Under the pieces are notes generated by a model. The model ran no database searches. It worked only from the letters and a program-made list of their open reading frames with translations, and was not told the origin of the DNA. Below, piece by piece: positions 52,643 through 61,550 of a stretch of 64,000 nucleotides of DNA; position 1 is the first letter of the stretch, and each line of letters opens with the position of its first letter. Where the stretch lies: contig NC_013517.1 in NCBI RefSeq assembly GCF_000024405.1, positions 3,565,989-3,629,988 on the forward strand, read 5' to 3'. This DNA is from Sebaldella termitidis ATCC 33386 (GTDB lineage Bacteria > Fusobacteriota > Fusobacteriia > Fusobacteriales > Leptotrichiaceae). The position numbers were made by a program, and so were the translations under genes.

Positions 52643-52910
52643 TGTTTACTCTCCTTTTTGATCTTAAATTTTGTTTTCATACAGAAATTTAATAAATTAT
52701 CTAAGATATTTACTATTGCCTTTATCCCAATATTTTTACAATAGTATATTTATTTATAAATTTATCAAACTTCCGTAAATACGTATAATTCATAATTTTT
52801 TTGAGTAAATCAAAATCATTTTAAAATTTTGTACTGGTGAAAGAATATTCAATTAACTAATTATAGCATAACTTGATCTGCTTTTCGTTAAAACCGGCAG
52901 AAAAGCACTG
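52643..52910. other. Intergenic region without recognised features
   Basis: AT-rich spacer between the Cof phosphatase gene and the PTS operon end; no gene, promoter or clear terminator recognised. Confidence 0.4.
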
Positions 52911-53189
52911 CTAAACATCGGAATTTTCCGCGAGATTCAGCATACGGCGTATATTTTCCCTTCCTTTTTTTATTCCCAGATTAATTACTGCTGCAAGCAG
53001 AAAACAAGCTGCCGTTAATATAATTCCTGTCACGCCAGCGGCAAAGCGAAGCCCTTTTCCCTGAAATCCCCAGTATGCAGTTACCAAAAAAATACTTGAA
53101 ACCGAAAGAAACATTCTTAACCATTTTTCCAGTTTTTTTATTTCTTTTGCCTGTAATGAAGCTTCTACAGTTAATTCCTTGGAATTCAT
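52911..53189 (-). CDS. Small two-helix membrane protein at the end of a PTS operon (92 aa)
   Basis: Not recognised as a named family. A charged N-terminal helix (about 1-25), two transmembrane segments (about 26-44 and 50-72) and a basic C-terminal tail. ATG follows GGGAGGATTTGTC. It lies 83 bases after the EIID gene, across a hairpin, and is probably its operon partner. Mannose-family PTS operons often carry small accessory genes, so a modulatory role for the transporter is possible but unproven. Confidence 0.65.
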   Translation of the reverse strand: MNSKELTVEASLQAKEIKKLEKWLRMFLSVSSIFLVTAYWGFQGKGLRFAAGVTGIILTAACFLLAAVINLGIKKGRENIRRMLNLAENSDV

Positions 53190-53217
53190 GACAAATCCTC
53201 CCTGAAATATTAAATTT

Positions 53218-53251
53218 GGTTACACAGCATTAATTTCAAAACTGTGTAACC
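53218..53251 (-). other. Intercistronic hairpin between EIID and the small membrane protein gene
   Basis: GGTTACACAG (53218-53227) pairs perfectly with CTGTGTAACC (53242-53251), 14-base loop, with no good T-tract: more likely an mRNA stability or processing element than a terminator. Confidence 0.6.
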
Positions 53252-53272
53252 ATTATATAAATCTATAAATTT

Positions 53273-54106
53273 TTAATAAGTAAGTCCTGGATTAAAGAAT
53301 CCGAGAAGAACTCCCACAAATGCTATAACCACAAGAATAAGCATTACTGTAGTCGGTGACATCTTTTTCTTTTTCATCAGCCACCAGCAGAATATCACAG
53401 TAATCGCTGACAGCAGCTTTGGAAATATCCCGTCAAACGTTTTCTGCAGATCTATAATTGTACCGCCTTCGGCATTACTAAGTTTAAAAGAAGTTGTTAT
53501 ATTTATCCATGTAGCTGCAACAGCTCCTATAACTATAGTTCCTACCATGATTACAGATTCTCTTATTGCAGTGGCTTTTTCACCCACTATTACTTCTACT
53601 GCTTTACCTCCCAGCTCATATCCCTTAAAGTATAAGAGTCTCATACCCGATATAGCCAGTATATTCCATACTATAATATAGAAGATCGCTCCAAGAGGTG
53701 ATCCGCCTCCCGAAAGTCCCAGTCCGATACCTAAAAGTATCGGAATCAGAGTTCCTACAATAAGCGAATCTCCGATACCTGCCAAAGGTCCCATAAGACC
53801 CGCACGTATCCCGTTTATCATTTCACTGTCTATCTGCTCTCCGTTAGCTCTTGCTTCTTCCAGTCCTGCAGTTATCCCCACTACCACAGTCCCGATCTGA
53901 GGCTCTGTATTGAAGAAAGCAGTATATGTTTCCATTGCTTTTTGCTTTTCCTCTTTATCATCATATAATTCATCAACTATAGGCAGCATCGATACAAGAT
54001 AACCAAATGTCTGCATATGCTCCTGTGAAAAACAGGTAAGATTTCCATAAAACCAGTTCCAGAAAGATTTTGTCAGTGCTTTTTTAGATACTTCTTTTCT
54101 AGCCAT
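53273..54106 (-). CDS. PTS mannose-family EIID component (second system)
   Basis: 277 residues, with EIID signatures SFWNWFYGNLTCFSQEHMQTFGY and GPLAGIGDSLIVGTLIP and a hydrophobic C-terminal segment. It forms the membrane channel with the EIIC encoded just upstream. The start overlaps the EIIC stop (TAATG), with GAGGAGGATATA upstream. It is quite diverged from the EIIDs at 24.6 and 26.8 kb, indicating a different substrate. Substrate unknown. Confidence 0.9.
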   Translation of the reverse strand: MARKEVSKKALTKSFWNWFYGNLTCFSQEHMQTFGYLVSMLPIVDELYDDKEEKQKAMETYTAFFNTEPQIGTVVVGITAGLEEARANGEQIDSEMINGIRAGLMGPLAGIGDSLIVGTLIPILLGIGLGLSGGGSPLGAIFYIIVWNILAISGMRLLYFKGYELGGKAVEVIVGEKATAIRESVIMVGTIVIGAVAATWINITTSFKLSNAEGGTIIDLQKTFDGIFPKLLSAITVIFCWWLMKKKKMSPTTVMLILVVIAFVGVLLGFFNPGLTY

Positions 54107-54942
54107 TATATATCCTCCTCTTCATCATCAACTGCTGATACTGTTGCTTTTTTTAGTCCCACCAGTTTTATATTATAATAAAGAATTGCAAAAAATCCGC
54201 CTACTATAGCTGCTCCTATAAGATTTACCCCCATACTTGCCGCGAGCGTAAACCCGAAGAAAAATGTTATTAGATCCGTAGGCTTTGTGACTACCTGTTT
54301 TAATAAAATTGCTATCCCTACTGCCGGCAGCAGACTTCCCACTGTAAACAGCGTTTTCATCGCAATACCGTCCATAGGAAGATAATTCTTAATAATCTGA
54401 ACCATATATTCACCTGATATCGTTATTATGAATGTAGGTATAAAACTGCAGATTATATGCGAGATCCACGGATAAACCATATTTACGAAATAAAGATTCT
54501 TAAAGTTGCCTTTTTCTATAGATTTCCATCCTATATGCTGCCAAAGCAGGTTTACTGTTGCCGTACCATAAAATAATACTGTTCCTAAGGTTCCCACTGC
54601 TGCCCCCAGTGCTGCTGCAAGCTGTGTTGCTTCAGTAGTACTGGGATCTATGCCAAGTCCCTTTATAGACACTATGGCAAGAGGTATACCAATGTAGCTG
54701 ATGGCACGAACATCTGCTGATACTGTACCGCCCGGCGTTACAAGTGCTATATAAATTACCTGTATTGCCGCTCCTACTATAATTCCGCTTTTTATATCTC
54801 CTAAAATAATACCGACTACCAGTCCTGCCACCAGCGGACGCCCTAAAGTATAATTTCCTATAGTTGTTCCTCCCAGTCCGGGCATGCTTGACAAGCAGGC
54901 AAAAATTCCCAGTAAAACTGCCTGAATCAGATTAATATGCAT
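54106..54942 (-). CDS. PTS mannose-family EIIC component (second system)
   Basis: 278-residue polytopic protein with the EIIC signature GAAIQVIYIALVTPGGTVSADVRAISYIGIPLA and a proline-glycine-rich N-terminus. It pairs with the adjacent EIID. A 127-base gap separates it from the EIIB gene, longer than others in the operon, but no promoter or terminator is clear there. ATG at 54942 has AAGGAAATG at long spacing. Confidence 0.9.
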   Translation of the reverse strand: MHINLIQAVLLGIFACLSSMPGLGGTTIGNYTLGRPLVAGLVVGIILGDIKSGIIVGAAIQVIYIALVTPGGTVSADVRAISYIGIPLAIVSIKGLGIDPSTTEATQLAAALGAAVGTLGTVLFYGTATVNLLWQHIGWKSIEKGNFKNLYFVNMVYPWISHIICSFIPTFIITISGEYMVQIIKNYLPMDGIAMKTLFTVGSLLPAVGIAILLKQVVTKPTDLITFFFGFTLAASMGVNLIGAAIVGGFFAILYYNIKLVGLKKATVSAVDDEEEDI

Positions 54943-55069
54943 AGTTAATCACATTTCCTTTCTATTTATACATTATTTAAATTTTATGCCTTACAGAAAA
55001 ATAAATTTTTATGTGATAAAATTAATTGTAAAAATATTAAGCTGTGAAAATTATTTATTAAAAATATGA

Positions 55070-55564
55070 CTATTTAAATCCGAATTTATCTCTGAATTTT
55101 TTCCAGTTTCCTATTGCTTCATCTTTCAGCAGTGCAAATTCCACATTATAACCTGCCTGCATAATTCTTTCTATTGCCTCTGCTTCTTCCTGTGTGATGG
55201 ACTGGTTATTTCCCAGCTTTACAGCTCCTGGTCTGTCGTTGCAGGGTCCTATATTTACTTCTCTTACTCCCGGATCAAATTTATCGTCCACAAGTATTTT
55301 AGCCATTAATATCGGTTCTTTTGTTATCAGAAAATAACGGTCTTTACTATCCAGTACTTTCTGACATTTTTCCTTCCATTCGTCATAGGTCCATACAAAT
55401 GTCTTTTTTCCGCTGGCATTTTTATATGCTGCTTTCAGTGTAGGATTTGTTGCTGCCAGATCATTTACGGCAACAAGTCCGTCACATGGATATTCCAGTG
55501 CCCAACGTGTACATGTCTGTCCGTGTATCATCCTGTCGTCTATTCTTACAAATGAAACTGCCAT
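55070..55564 (-). CDS. PTS mannose-family EIIB component (second system)
   Basis: 164-residue EIIB with phosphorylated His14 in VRIDDRMIHGQTCTRW. It takes phosphate from the adjacent EIIA and hands it to the incoming sugar. ATG follows AAGGAGATTACT; EIIA ends 17 bases upstream. It is diverged from the EIIB at 26.2 kb. Confidence 0.9.
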   Translation of the reverse strand: MAVSFVRIDDRMIHGQTCTRWALEYPCDGLVAVNDLAATNPTLKAAYKNASGKKTFVWTYDEWKEKCQKVLDSKDRYFLITKEPILMAKILVDDKFDPGVREVNIGPCNDRPGAVKLGNNQSITQEEAEAIERIMQAGYNVEFALLKDEAIGNWKKFRDKFGFK

Positions 55565-55581
55565 AGTAATCTCCTTCTTTT

Positions 55582-56007
55582 TTAGATTTCTTCCTCTTCA
55601 CCAGAAAAGTCAAATTGAAATTCTGCTACTGACTCTAATGCTTCACTTAATATTGCTTTTTTCAAAGCTTCCATATCATGCTCGTCCTCCAGCACTGCCG
55701 TAAGTCCCATTGACAGGTTCATCCCTCCGAATGCAGCGGTATTTTTTATGAATCCTTTTTCCGTAAGAATATTAAGCGCCGCAGTCATAGGAGAACCTCC
55801 TATAATATCAGCAAGCAGTACTATTTTATCTTTTTCTGTGATATCTTTAATCAAATCTGTAAAATTATTTTCAAAAATATCAATACCCATTCCATCCTGT
55901 AAGCTGGTACTTTTCAGCTCTTCCTTCTTAGCTCCTGCAAGCATATTCAGAGCATTATGAAGTCCGGGGGCAAATGTTCCATGACTCACTAATATCACAT
56001 GTTTCAC
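55582..56007 (-). CDS. PTS mannose-family EIIA component (second system)
   Basis: 141-residue EIIA with His9 in ILVSHGTFAPG and the family motif LLADIIGGSPMTAAL. First gene of a complete EIIA-EIIB-EIIC-EIID operon. Translation starts at GTG (56007), supported by a strong AGGAGGTGACA site. No catabolic enzyme lies in the operon; rpiB and a LacI regulator 2 kb upstream are separate units, so the substrate is not evident. Confidence 0.9.
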   Translation of the reverse strand: MKHVILVSHGTFAPGLHNALNMLAGAKKEELKSTSLQDGMGIDIFENNFTDLIKDITEKDKIVLLADIIGGSPMTAALNILTEKGFIKNTAAFGGMNLSMGLTAVLEDEHDMEALKKAILSEALESVAEFQFDFSGEEEEI

Positions 56008-56051
56008 ACTGTCACCTCCTTTTTAGAATGTTTCAAAACAATCTACTTTTT

Positions 56052-56079
56052 ATTATACAACATAATTTTTAAAAAGCAA
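56052..56079 (-). promoter_or_regulatory. Promoter of the second mannose-family PTS operon
   Basis: Minus-strand TTGCTT (56079-56074), 16-base spacer, TATAAT (56057-56052), about 45 bases upstream of the GTG start. Confidence 0.6.
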
Positions 56080-56582
56080 CGCTTAAAATTAATATCAAAT
56101 TGTTTTTTTTATTATTTATTATTATTATTTATTAATTTTATGAAATAAATAAAAACATTTTAAAATAATCATTTTATAAATTTATTTGAATTTCTTAGAA
56201 AAAATACTTCAAAAAATTTCCTGACTAATTTAACCGTTATGTATTTTTATTTCTAAAAATTATACAGTATAATTTTACTTCCTTATGATTTTTTTTGAAA
56301 AATTTATCTTCCGGAAATCTTTTTTAATTATTTATTATTTTAAAAAAATTTTAAAATTAATTTTTTTATCTTTAAATCATAATATATAAATTTAAAATTA
56401 TTTTTATATTATATAAAGATAAAGCTGTAAAATATATCAATAGTTCATAAATACCAATACTTAAACTGCTCGTAGAGACCGCCCGTTTACTGAAAAAATA
56501 TAATAAAGACTTGAAAAATATAATTATAAACTGTATAGTTATATCAACGGATTTTTATAATTTAAATAAAAGGAGAAATAAC
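56080..56582. other. Very AT-rich divergent intergenic region
   Basis: About 500 bases, largely runs of A and T, with no gene and no operator recognised. The CPBP gene promoter is not clear; TAAAAT-like boxes are too frequent to choose from. Confidence 0.4.
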
Positions 56583-57368
56583 ATGAAAATAATAAAAGCA
56601 ACATTACTTACAATTTTATACTGTACTATTTATTACTTCTTCCAGTTTATTACAGGGATTGTTATTTATAAAACAACAGATTTTCATATAAATGGAATCG
56701 GCACTGTACTATGTATCACGGTTATATTATCAGCAATACTCTCGTTTATTGCTTATCAGGGAATATTTTTTCTGCGAAAAATGAAAATAATTAAAATATG
56801 TAATTTTAAAAAACTGAAATTTTCATATATTCCGACAGCTTTCATCCTCGGTATATCTATTTGCCTGCTGAATTCTTCCTTAACAGCAGTATTGGCAAAA
56901 ATTGATTTTTTTGAATATCATATCCTGAAATATCAGTCGCTTAATTTCTGGATAGGAGAGACAAATACTGTTTTTTTAGTTCTGGCTCTTGCAATTACTG
57001 CTCCTTTAATTGAAGAAATTATATTCAGAGGTATGATTTTCCATGAATTAAAGCAAATTATGCCTGTGATTCCTGCTGTAATTATTCAGGGTCTGCTATT
57101 CGGAATATACCATTTTAATATTGTCCAGTTTATATATGCTTCATTTTTAGGTATTATGTTCGGTCTGGTTTACAGCTGGACGCAAAATCTCTGGATACCT
57201 GTTATCCTTCATTTTTCCAATAATATAATGGCGGTTACCGCAGCGAAACAGCCCGGAACCGAAAGTCTTGAAGGTCCTGATATCCGGATATTTCTCATAT
57301 CCCTTACGGTAACTGTTCTGCTTTGCTTATTTTTCTATAAAAGAAGAGTAACCGATTATCATGAATAA
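56583..57368 (+). CDS. CPBP-family intramembrane metalloprotease (CAAX-like)
   Basis: 261-residue membrane protein with about eight hydrophobic segments and the full ABI/CPBP motif set: EEIIFRGMIFHEL (EExxxR), FGIYHF (FxxxH) and HFSNN (HxxxN). Such proteins are intramembrane peptidases; bacterial members act in bacteriocin maturation or immunity, protein secretion or signalling. No bacteriocin gene is seen nearby, so the role is open. ATG at 56583 follows AAAAGGAGAAATAAC; upstream ATG 56511 lacks a site. Confidence 0.88.
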   Translation: MKIIKATLLTILYCTIYYFFQFITGIVIYKTTDFHINGIGTVLCITVILSAILSFIAYQGIFFLRKMKIIKICNFKKLKFSYIPTAFILGISICLLNSSLTAVLAKIDFFEYHILKYQSLNFWIGETNTVFLVLALAITAPLIEEIIFRGMIFHELKQIMPVIPAVIIQGLLFGIYHFNIVQFIYASFLGIMFGLVYSWTQNLWIPVILHFSNNIMAVTAAKQPGTESLEGPDIRIFLISLTVTVLLCLFFYKRRVTDYHE

Positions 57369-57369
57369 T

Positions 57370-57404
57370 AAAAAAGACCCGTTGATTTTCATCAGGTCTT
57401 TTTT
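57370..57404 (+). terminator. Terminator of the CPBP protease gene
   Basis: AAAAAAGACC (57370-57379) pairs with GGTCTTTTTT (57395-57404); T-rich tail. Confidence 0.85.
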
Positions 57405-57735
57405 ATAACCACAGCTGTATTCATGGTCTTACTTCTGCAAATCCATGCTTTTCGATTCAGTTGTTATATTTTTATAATTATTTTCTTTGCAAAATAACAT
57501 ACTCCGTCTGAACCAGTCTAAAAACAAATCCTCTTTAATAAACCCTTACTAATTCCCCCGGATTATTTCCATAGTTTTTCTCATTTCTATGAATCGAAAT
57601 AATGGTCTAACTCTCTAATTTTCTAGGTGGTTTCCATTTATATTATAAAAACTTTTGCGGGCTCCCCGAATTTAATACCCGAAAAATCATTATAAACACT
57701 GTTTTCGACAAATACCTTACTTTTATATGTTCTTT
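57405..57735. other. Intergenic region without recognised features
   Basis: About 330 bases between the CPBP and rpiB genes. Base composition is less extreme than in neighbouring spacers; no complete gene or structured RNA was recognised. It could hold remnants of a lost gene. Confidence 0.4.
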
Positions 57736-58179
57736 CTATCTTTCGTTTTCTATTTCACTTATCATTTTTACACGGTTCGCATGACGCTCACCTTCAAATT
57801 CGGCATCAAGCCATTCTTTTACTATCATCTTGGCAAGCTCGCTTCCTATGACTCTTGCACCAAAAGCCAGTATATTTGTATTATTATGCTCTCTTGATAA
57901 CTTTGCCGAGTAAGGCTCGCTGCACACCACAGCACGTATTCCCTTTACTTTATTGGCAGCTATAGAGATTCCTACTCCTGTACCGCATATCAAAATTCCA
58001 AGATCAAAATTACCGCTTACTACTTCCTCTGCTACCTTTTTGCCATAAACAGGATAATCTGTTCTTTCTGCTGTATACGGACCAAAATCTTCCACTTCAT
58101 GTCCCAGCTCTTTCAAATAATCAATAATTATCGGCTTTAATTCCAATCCGACATGATCACTTCCTATTGCTAATTTCAT
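57736..58179 (-). CDS. rpiB: Ribose-5-phosphate isomerase B
   Basis: 147-residue RpiB/LacAB-family isomerase interconverting ribose-5-phosphate and ribulose-5-phosphate (some members act on allose-6-phosphate or galactose-6-phosphate). Active-site features are Asp8-His9 (GSDHVG), Cys65 in ILICGTGVGISI, and REHNNTNILAFGARVIG. ATG at 58179 follows GGAGGAAGAA; the ATG at 58191 is part of that site. The transcript starts near 58468 and carries two LacI-type operators in its leader, so a sugar controls it through the divergent regulator. Confidence 0.9.
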   Translation of the reverse strand: MKLAIGSDHVGLELKPIIIDYLKELGHEVEDFGPYTAERTDYPVYGKKVAEEVVSGNFDLGILICGTGVGISIAANKVKGIRAVVCSEPYSAKLSREHNNTNILAFGARVIGSELAKMIVKEWLDAEFEGERHANRVKMISEIENER

Positions 58180-58398
58180 TTCTTCCTCCATTCATCTTAA
58201 CTGATATATTAAGTATATAATTGATATAACTATGTGGTAACTTATTTATTAAATATCTTATTTCTACTAAGCAGTATAGTTACAGCAACAATAAAATCCG
58301 TAATTTTTTCCATCTCCAAAGATAAAGCAATCTTGATCCGGATAATACTTCAAAAGAAAATCTTTTGATTATATCAGATATTTTTTACAATTTTTTTG

Positions 58399-58412
58399 AG
58401 TAATCGTTTTCT
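58399..58412. promoter_or_regulatory. LacI-family operator copy 1
   Basis: AGTAATCGTTTTCT (reverse complement AGAAAACGATTACT), centred on CG. Identical 14-mers recur at 59787 and 59887. Close to the cre consensus of CcpA-like LacI proteins. Confidence 0.65.
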
Positions 58413-58451
58413 TTAAATTTCTAAAAAAAATTATAGTTGCCTAAATTTTGG

Positions 58452-58463
58452 GTAATCGTTTTT
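58452..58463. promoter_or_regulatory. LacI-family operator copy 2
   Basis: GTAATCGTTTTT lies just downstream of the rpiB promoter start site (about 58468), a typical repressor position. Confidence 0.65.
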
Positions 58464-58474
58464 CCTTATACAAA

Positions 58475-58503
58475 ATAATATCATTATTAACTTTTTCTGT
58501 CAA
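58475..58503 (-). promoter_or_regulatory. Promoter of rpiB
   Basis: Minus-strand TTGACA (58503-58498), 17-base spacer, TATTAT (58480-58475); leader of about 290 bases. Confidence 0.75.
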
Positions 58504-58527
58504 TATTTTATTTATAAATAGTTTTTA

Positions 58528-58556
58528 TTGAAAAATACTGTAGTTTGTGACATAAT
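58528..58556 (+). promoter_or_regulatory. Promoter of the LacI-family gene
   Basis: TTGAAA (58528-58533), 17-base spacer, CATAAT (58551-58556). The rpiB and lacI-type promoters are back to back. Confidence 0.7.
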
Positions 58557-58602
58557 GAGATTAAAGATACAGTAATTGTTCACACAAGTTGGAGGAAAAT
58601 AT

Positions 58603-59613
58603 ATGAAAAAGAAGAATCTATCCATTAAAGAAATCGCAAAATTAAGTAATGTTTCAGTTGCCACTGTTTCAAGAGTAATAAATAACAGAAGCGGCTTTTC
58701 TGCCGAGACCAGGGAAAAGGTACTGAAAGTGATAAATGAAACAGGATATGAAGCAAATAATATTGCCAAAAGCCTCAGAATGAGCAGATCCCATTCTATC
58801 GGAATAATTGTTCCTGATATAGGAAATTTCTTTTTTGCAGATATTGTCCAGAAAATTGAAGAACTATTATTTGAAAGAAGCTATGCTACTATTATATGCA
58901 ATACTGCCAGAAGCAGCTCCAAGGAAAAAGCATATTTAAAAATGCTTGAAAGTAAGATGATCGATGGTCTGATAGTTATTTCCGGAGCTGAACAGTTCGA
59001 ACTGGGAAATATAAATTCCGATTTCCCGTTAATATGTATTGACAGAATGCCTAAAAACCCTGAATCTACTATATTTATATCTTCAAATCATTATCAGGGA
59101 GCTTTTGAAGCTACAGAACTGCTTTTATCCAAAAACTGTAAGAATCTGTGTATCGCTCTCCACAGAAAAACTTCTTCTGCTTCCCGGGAACGCTTAAAGG
59201 GATTCAAAGATGCGCTCAAAAAAAATAGTATCCAGTATAATGAAAAGAATAATTTTTTATACTTACCCGCAGAAAAGACAGATAACAAAGTCTCTGTAAT
59301 AAAAAAATATCTGAAAAGCAACCCTGATATTGACGGTATTTTTGCTGTTAATGATAATATTGCCCTTGTTCTTCTGGATATCCTGCCTCAGCTGGGTAAA
59401 AATATTCCGGAAGATATAAAGCTTATAGGTTTTGACAATACCTCCGGTGCATATTACTGCAAACCTAAGCTGTCGTCTGTAAAACAGAATACTTCCAAAC
59501 TTGCCCAAAGAACTGTTGACAGCCTGCTTGATATAATTAACGGCAAAAGAGAACAGGTGGATAAATATCAGCTGGAATCTGTTCAGCTGGTTTTAAGAGA
59601 AAGTACAGATTAA
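58603..59613 (+). CDS. LacI-family transcriptional regulator
   Basis: 336 residues: LacI helix-turn-helix and hinge (SIKEIAKLSNVSVATVSRVINNRSGFSAETREKVLKVI; hinge helix with NNIAKSLR) and a periplasmic-binding-like sensor domain (SIGIIVPDIGNFFFADIV ... GFDNTSGAYYCKPKLSSVKQN). It probably represses rpiB and perhaps itself, releasing on a sugar such as ribose, allose or a related compound (inference). ATG at 58603 follows TTGGAGGAAAATAT. Five CG-centred operator copies lie on both sides of the gene. Confidence 0.88.
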   Translation: MKKKNLSIKEIAKLSNVSVATVSRVINNRSGFSAETREKVLKVINETGYEANNIAKSLRMSRSHSIGIIVPDIGNFFFADIVQKIEELLFERSYATIICNTARSSSKEKAYLKMLESKMIDGLIVISGAEQFELGNINSDFPLICIDRMPKNPESTIFISSNHYQGAFEATELLLSKNCKNLCIALHRKTSSASRERLKGFKDALKKNSIQYNEKNNFLYLPAEKTDNKVSVIKKYLKSNPDIDGIFAVNDNIALVLLDILPQLGKNIPEDIKLIGFDNTSGAYYCKPKLSSVKQNTSKLAQRTVDSLLDIINGKREQVDKYQLESVQLVLRESTD

Positions 59614-60025
59614 TCATGATTATATAAAAGTGCACTTCTGAATTTCAGGTGTATAATAACTGTCTGTAAGATGTAAGTTATAAAAGCTTCTACGCTCTTT
59701 CTTTCTCCGGGATACTAAATCTATTTTTTATCTGTGATATTATAAATATAAGACAGATTTTCAGTAATCGTCTGTTTCAGATATATAGTAATCGTTTTCT
59801 TAACCTATGTACACTGTCTTTTACTCTCAAAGTTATTATCTTAATTTCTATTTTTTTATAAATAATTTTTATAATTATAAAATAACAGAAAACGATTACT
59901 ATAAAATTTTATCTCTGCATTTTCTATTGCCTGTATATTAAGCAGCATTATTTTATAAAAATAAAACTCTTTATTGGTACTGTAAAATACTTATTATCCA
60001 TACAGAATACCTGCTGCTTCTTATC
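59614..60025. other. Gene-free region with three LacI-type operators
   Basis: No gene is seen in about 410 bases, yet it carries GTAATCGTCTGT (59764-59775), AGTAATCGTTTTCT (59787-59800) and AGAAAACGATTACT (59887-59900). The last two are the same 14-mer in opposite orientation exactly 100 bases apart. Confidence 0.6.
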
Positions 60026-60074
60026 AATAAAAATACAGGAATATATTATCGAAAATTATTCCTGTATTTTTATT
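60026..60074 (-). terminator. Terminator of the 70-aa protein gene
   Basis: An 18-bp perfect stem (60026-60043 with 60057-60074; core ATACAGGAATA/TATTCCTGTAT) directly after the stop codon, with a T-rich minus-strand arm. Confidence 0.85.
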
Positions 60075-60287
60075 CTATTCAGGATTGTATTCAAAAAGTA
60101 CATTATAAACATTATTATCAAATAAATTACTGTATACAATTTCCTGAAATTCAGTGTCCTCCAGCAAGTCTAAGATATCATGCTCCACAATGTAAATATC
60201 AACTTCACTGTCATAGTAATAATCTTTTATACTTTCAGGAAACCTTACCTTCAAATAGCTTATTACATCCTCGACACATTTTTTCAT
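60075..60287 (-). CDS. Small acidic hypothetical protein (70 aa)
   Basis: Not recognised. A strongly acidic, aromatic-rich soluble protein (many Asp, Glu, Tyr) without signal or membrane segment. ATG follows a strong GGGGGGATAAT site and the gene is closed by an excellent terminator, so it is probably real. It stands alone between the LacI operator region and the coiled-coil protein gene. The acidic character recalls small inhibitors or immunity proteins, but nothing supports a specific role. Confidence 0.6.
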   Translation of the reverse strand: MKKCVEDVISYLKVRFPESIKDYYYDSEVDIYIVEHDILDLLEDTEFQEIVYSNLFDNNVYNVLFEYNPE

Positions 60288-60539
60288 ATTATCCCCCCAG
60301 TTATATTAATTTTAGTTTTTAAAAATAATTTTCATATGTAAATTTTTCTGCTGTATACTATTTTATACTTTAAACTAAATTGCTTTTATTTATCATTAAC
60401 TGCATTATCTATTAAGTAATTTATCGTTATTTTAATTATAGCTGTACAAAAAGAAATAGTCAACCAAATATCCGAAATATTTTACAAAACTTATTTTTTC
60501 TGTTGCAAATATTAAACACCATATTTTTATGAAAAAAAA
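60288..60539. other. AT-rich intergenic region
   Basis: No gene or clear promoter recognised; it contains the upstream region of the 70-aa gene. Confidence 0.4.
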
Positions 60540-60573
60540 TGTGGGAAATAATTTCGAAAAACTATTTCCCACA
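60540..60573 (-). terminator. Terminator of the coiled-coil protein gene
   Basis: TGTGGGAAATA (60540-60550) pairs perfectly with TATTTCCCACA (60563-60573); on the minus strand eight T follow. Confidence 0.85.
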
Positions 60574-60626
60574 CTTTCCTGTTATGATTTTATTCACATT
60601 ACTATATAAATTCTAAACTGCATTTT

Positions 60627-61550
60627 TTAAAGAACTATCCGCAAAATCTCTATCGCGAGTGGAATTAATGCTACAAAAACTGCTGATATTGCTATTTTTT
60701 GTGTCTTTTTGGATTCCTTAGCCGTGCCTGCCACCGCTGCTTCAATCTGTATCAGATGAACATTAAGCTTCGCATTGGTATCTGCCAGCTCGAAAGCCTG
60801 CTTCTCAAGATACTCATTTGATGCCTTCAGCCCTTTTATCTGTTCTTCCAGCGCTTTATTAGCAGCTGATAATTCTTCCAGACGTTTATTAGTCTCATTC
60901 CCTCTGTTATTCTGCTCCAGGTACCTTTCAAAATCAGAAAGCTGATGTCCGCCCGGCTTTTCGAGTTCATGTATTGCATCCTCAATTGCCTGAAGAAATT
61001 TTACCGGTTTATGTTCATTCTCATCCTCTGTTCTGTTCATTTCATGGATTCCTTCGATCAACGGCGGTTTTTCTTTACGAAAATTATTCTTATCCTCTTC
61101 CAGAATCAGAGGCTTGGGTAATTCTCTGGATATATTATTCAGCCCCAGAGGATTTGAATTAAAGATATCCGATTTGTTAAATGTATTATTGTTTTTAATT
61201 CCGGATGAATTTTGAAAATCCTTACTCAAAACAGAACTCGATTTATTGAGTATACCGCTGATACTGCTAATATCATCCAGCAGATTCTTTTCCAGACCGA
61301 GATCCAGTTTACTGACTATACTCCCGCTGTTTTCCTGACCTTTACCAAAAGAGCCGAATATATTACTGCTTTTTATACCTGCCAGACTTAAAATTCCTTT
61401 GCTTAAATCTGTATTCGCTTTGTTAAATATACGGTCTCCTGTGATATCAGGAATAGTAAATGTTCTTTCCAGGTCATAATCCGGATAACCTAAAGCTCCG
61501 TCCAGATACTCACTTGGAAAGCCAAATATTTTTTCATCATTGTTATTCAC
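60627..61550 (-). CDS. Coiled-coil protein with C-terminal membrane anchor (307 aa), unknown function
   Basis: Not recognised. The N-terminal ~150 residues are Asn/Ser/Gly-rich and low in predicted structure, then a charged segment (about 155-205), a heptad-rich coiled coil (about 212-262; RLEELSAANKALEEQIKGLKASNEYLEKQ), and one hydrophobic helix at the C-terminus (AISAVFVALIPLAIEILRIVL) preceded by lysines. This suggests a tail-anchored cytoplasmic protein. Translation begins at GTG (61550) after GGGAGG. It lies downstream of the S24-like gene across a 200-base AT-rich gap and may be independent. Confidence 0.65.
   Translation of the reverse strand: MNNNDEKIFGFPSEYLDGALGYPDYDLERTFTIPDITGDRIFNKANTDLSKGILSLAGIKSSNIFGSFGKGQENSGSIVSKLDLGLEKNLLDDISSISGILNKSSSVLSKDFQNSSGIKNNNTFNKSDIFNSNPLGLNNISRELPKPLILEEDKNNFRKEKPPLIEGIHEMNRTEDENEHKPVKFLQAIEDAIHELEKPGGHQLSDFERYLEQNNRGNETNKRLEELSAANKALEEQIKGLKASNEYLEKQAFELADTNAKLNVHLIQIEAAVAGTAKESKKTQKIAISAVFVALIPLAIEILRIVL

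Noticed and set aside
56080-56582. Possible small RNA or riboswitch in the long AT-rich spacer.
   Set aside because: No stable GC-containing stem or promoter-terminator pair was found.
58399-59900. CG-centred sites as cre sites of a global CcpA.
   Set aside because: They resemble cre, but they cluster around a local LacI-family gene and are not seen at the PTS promoters in the window, so a local operator is preferred; not fully excluded.
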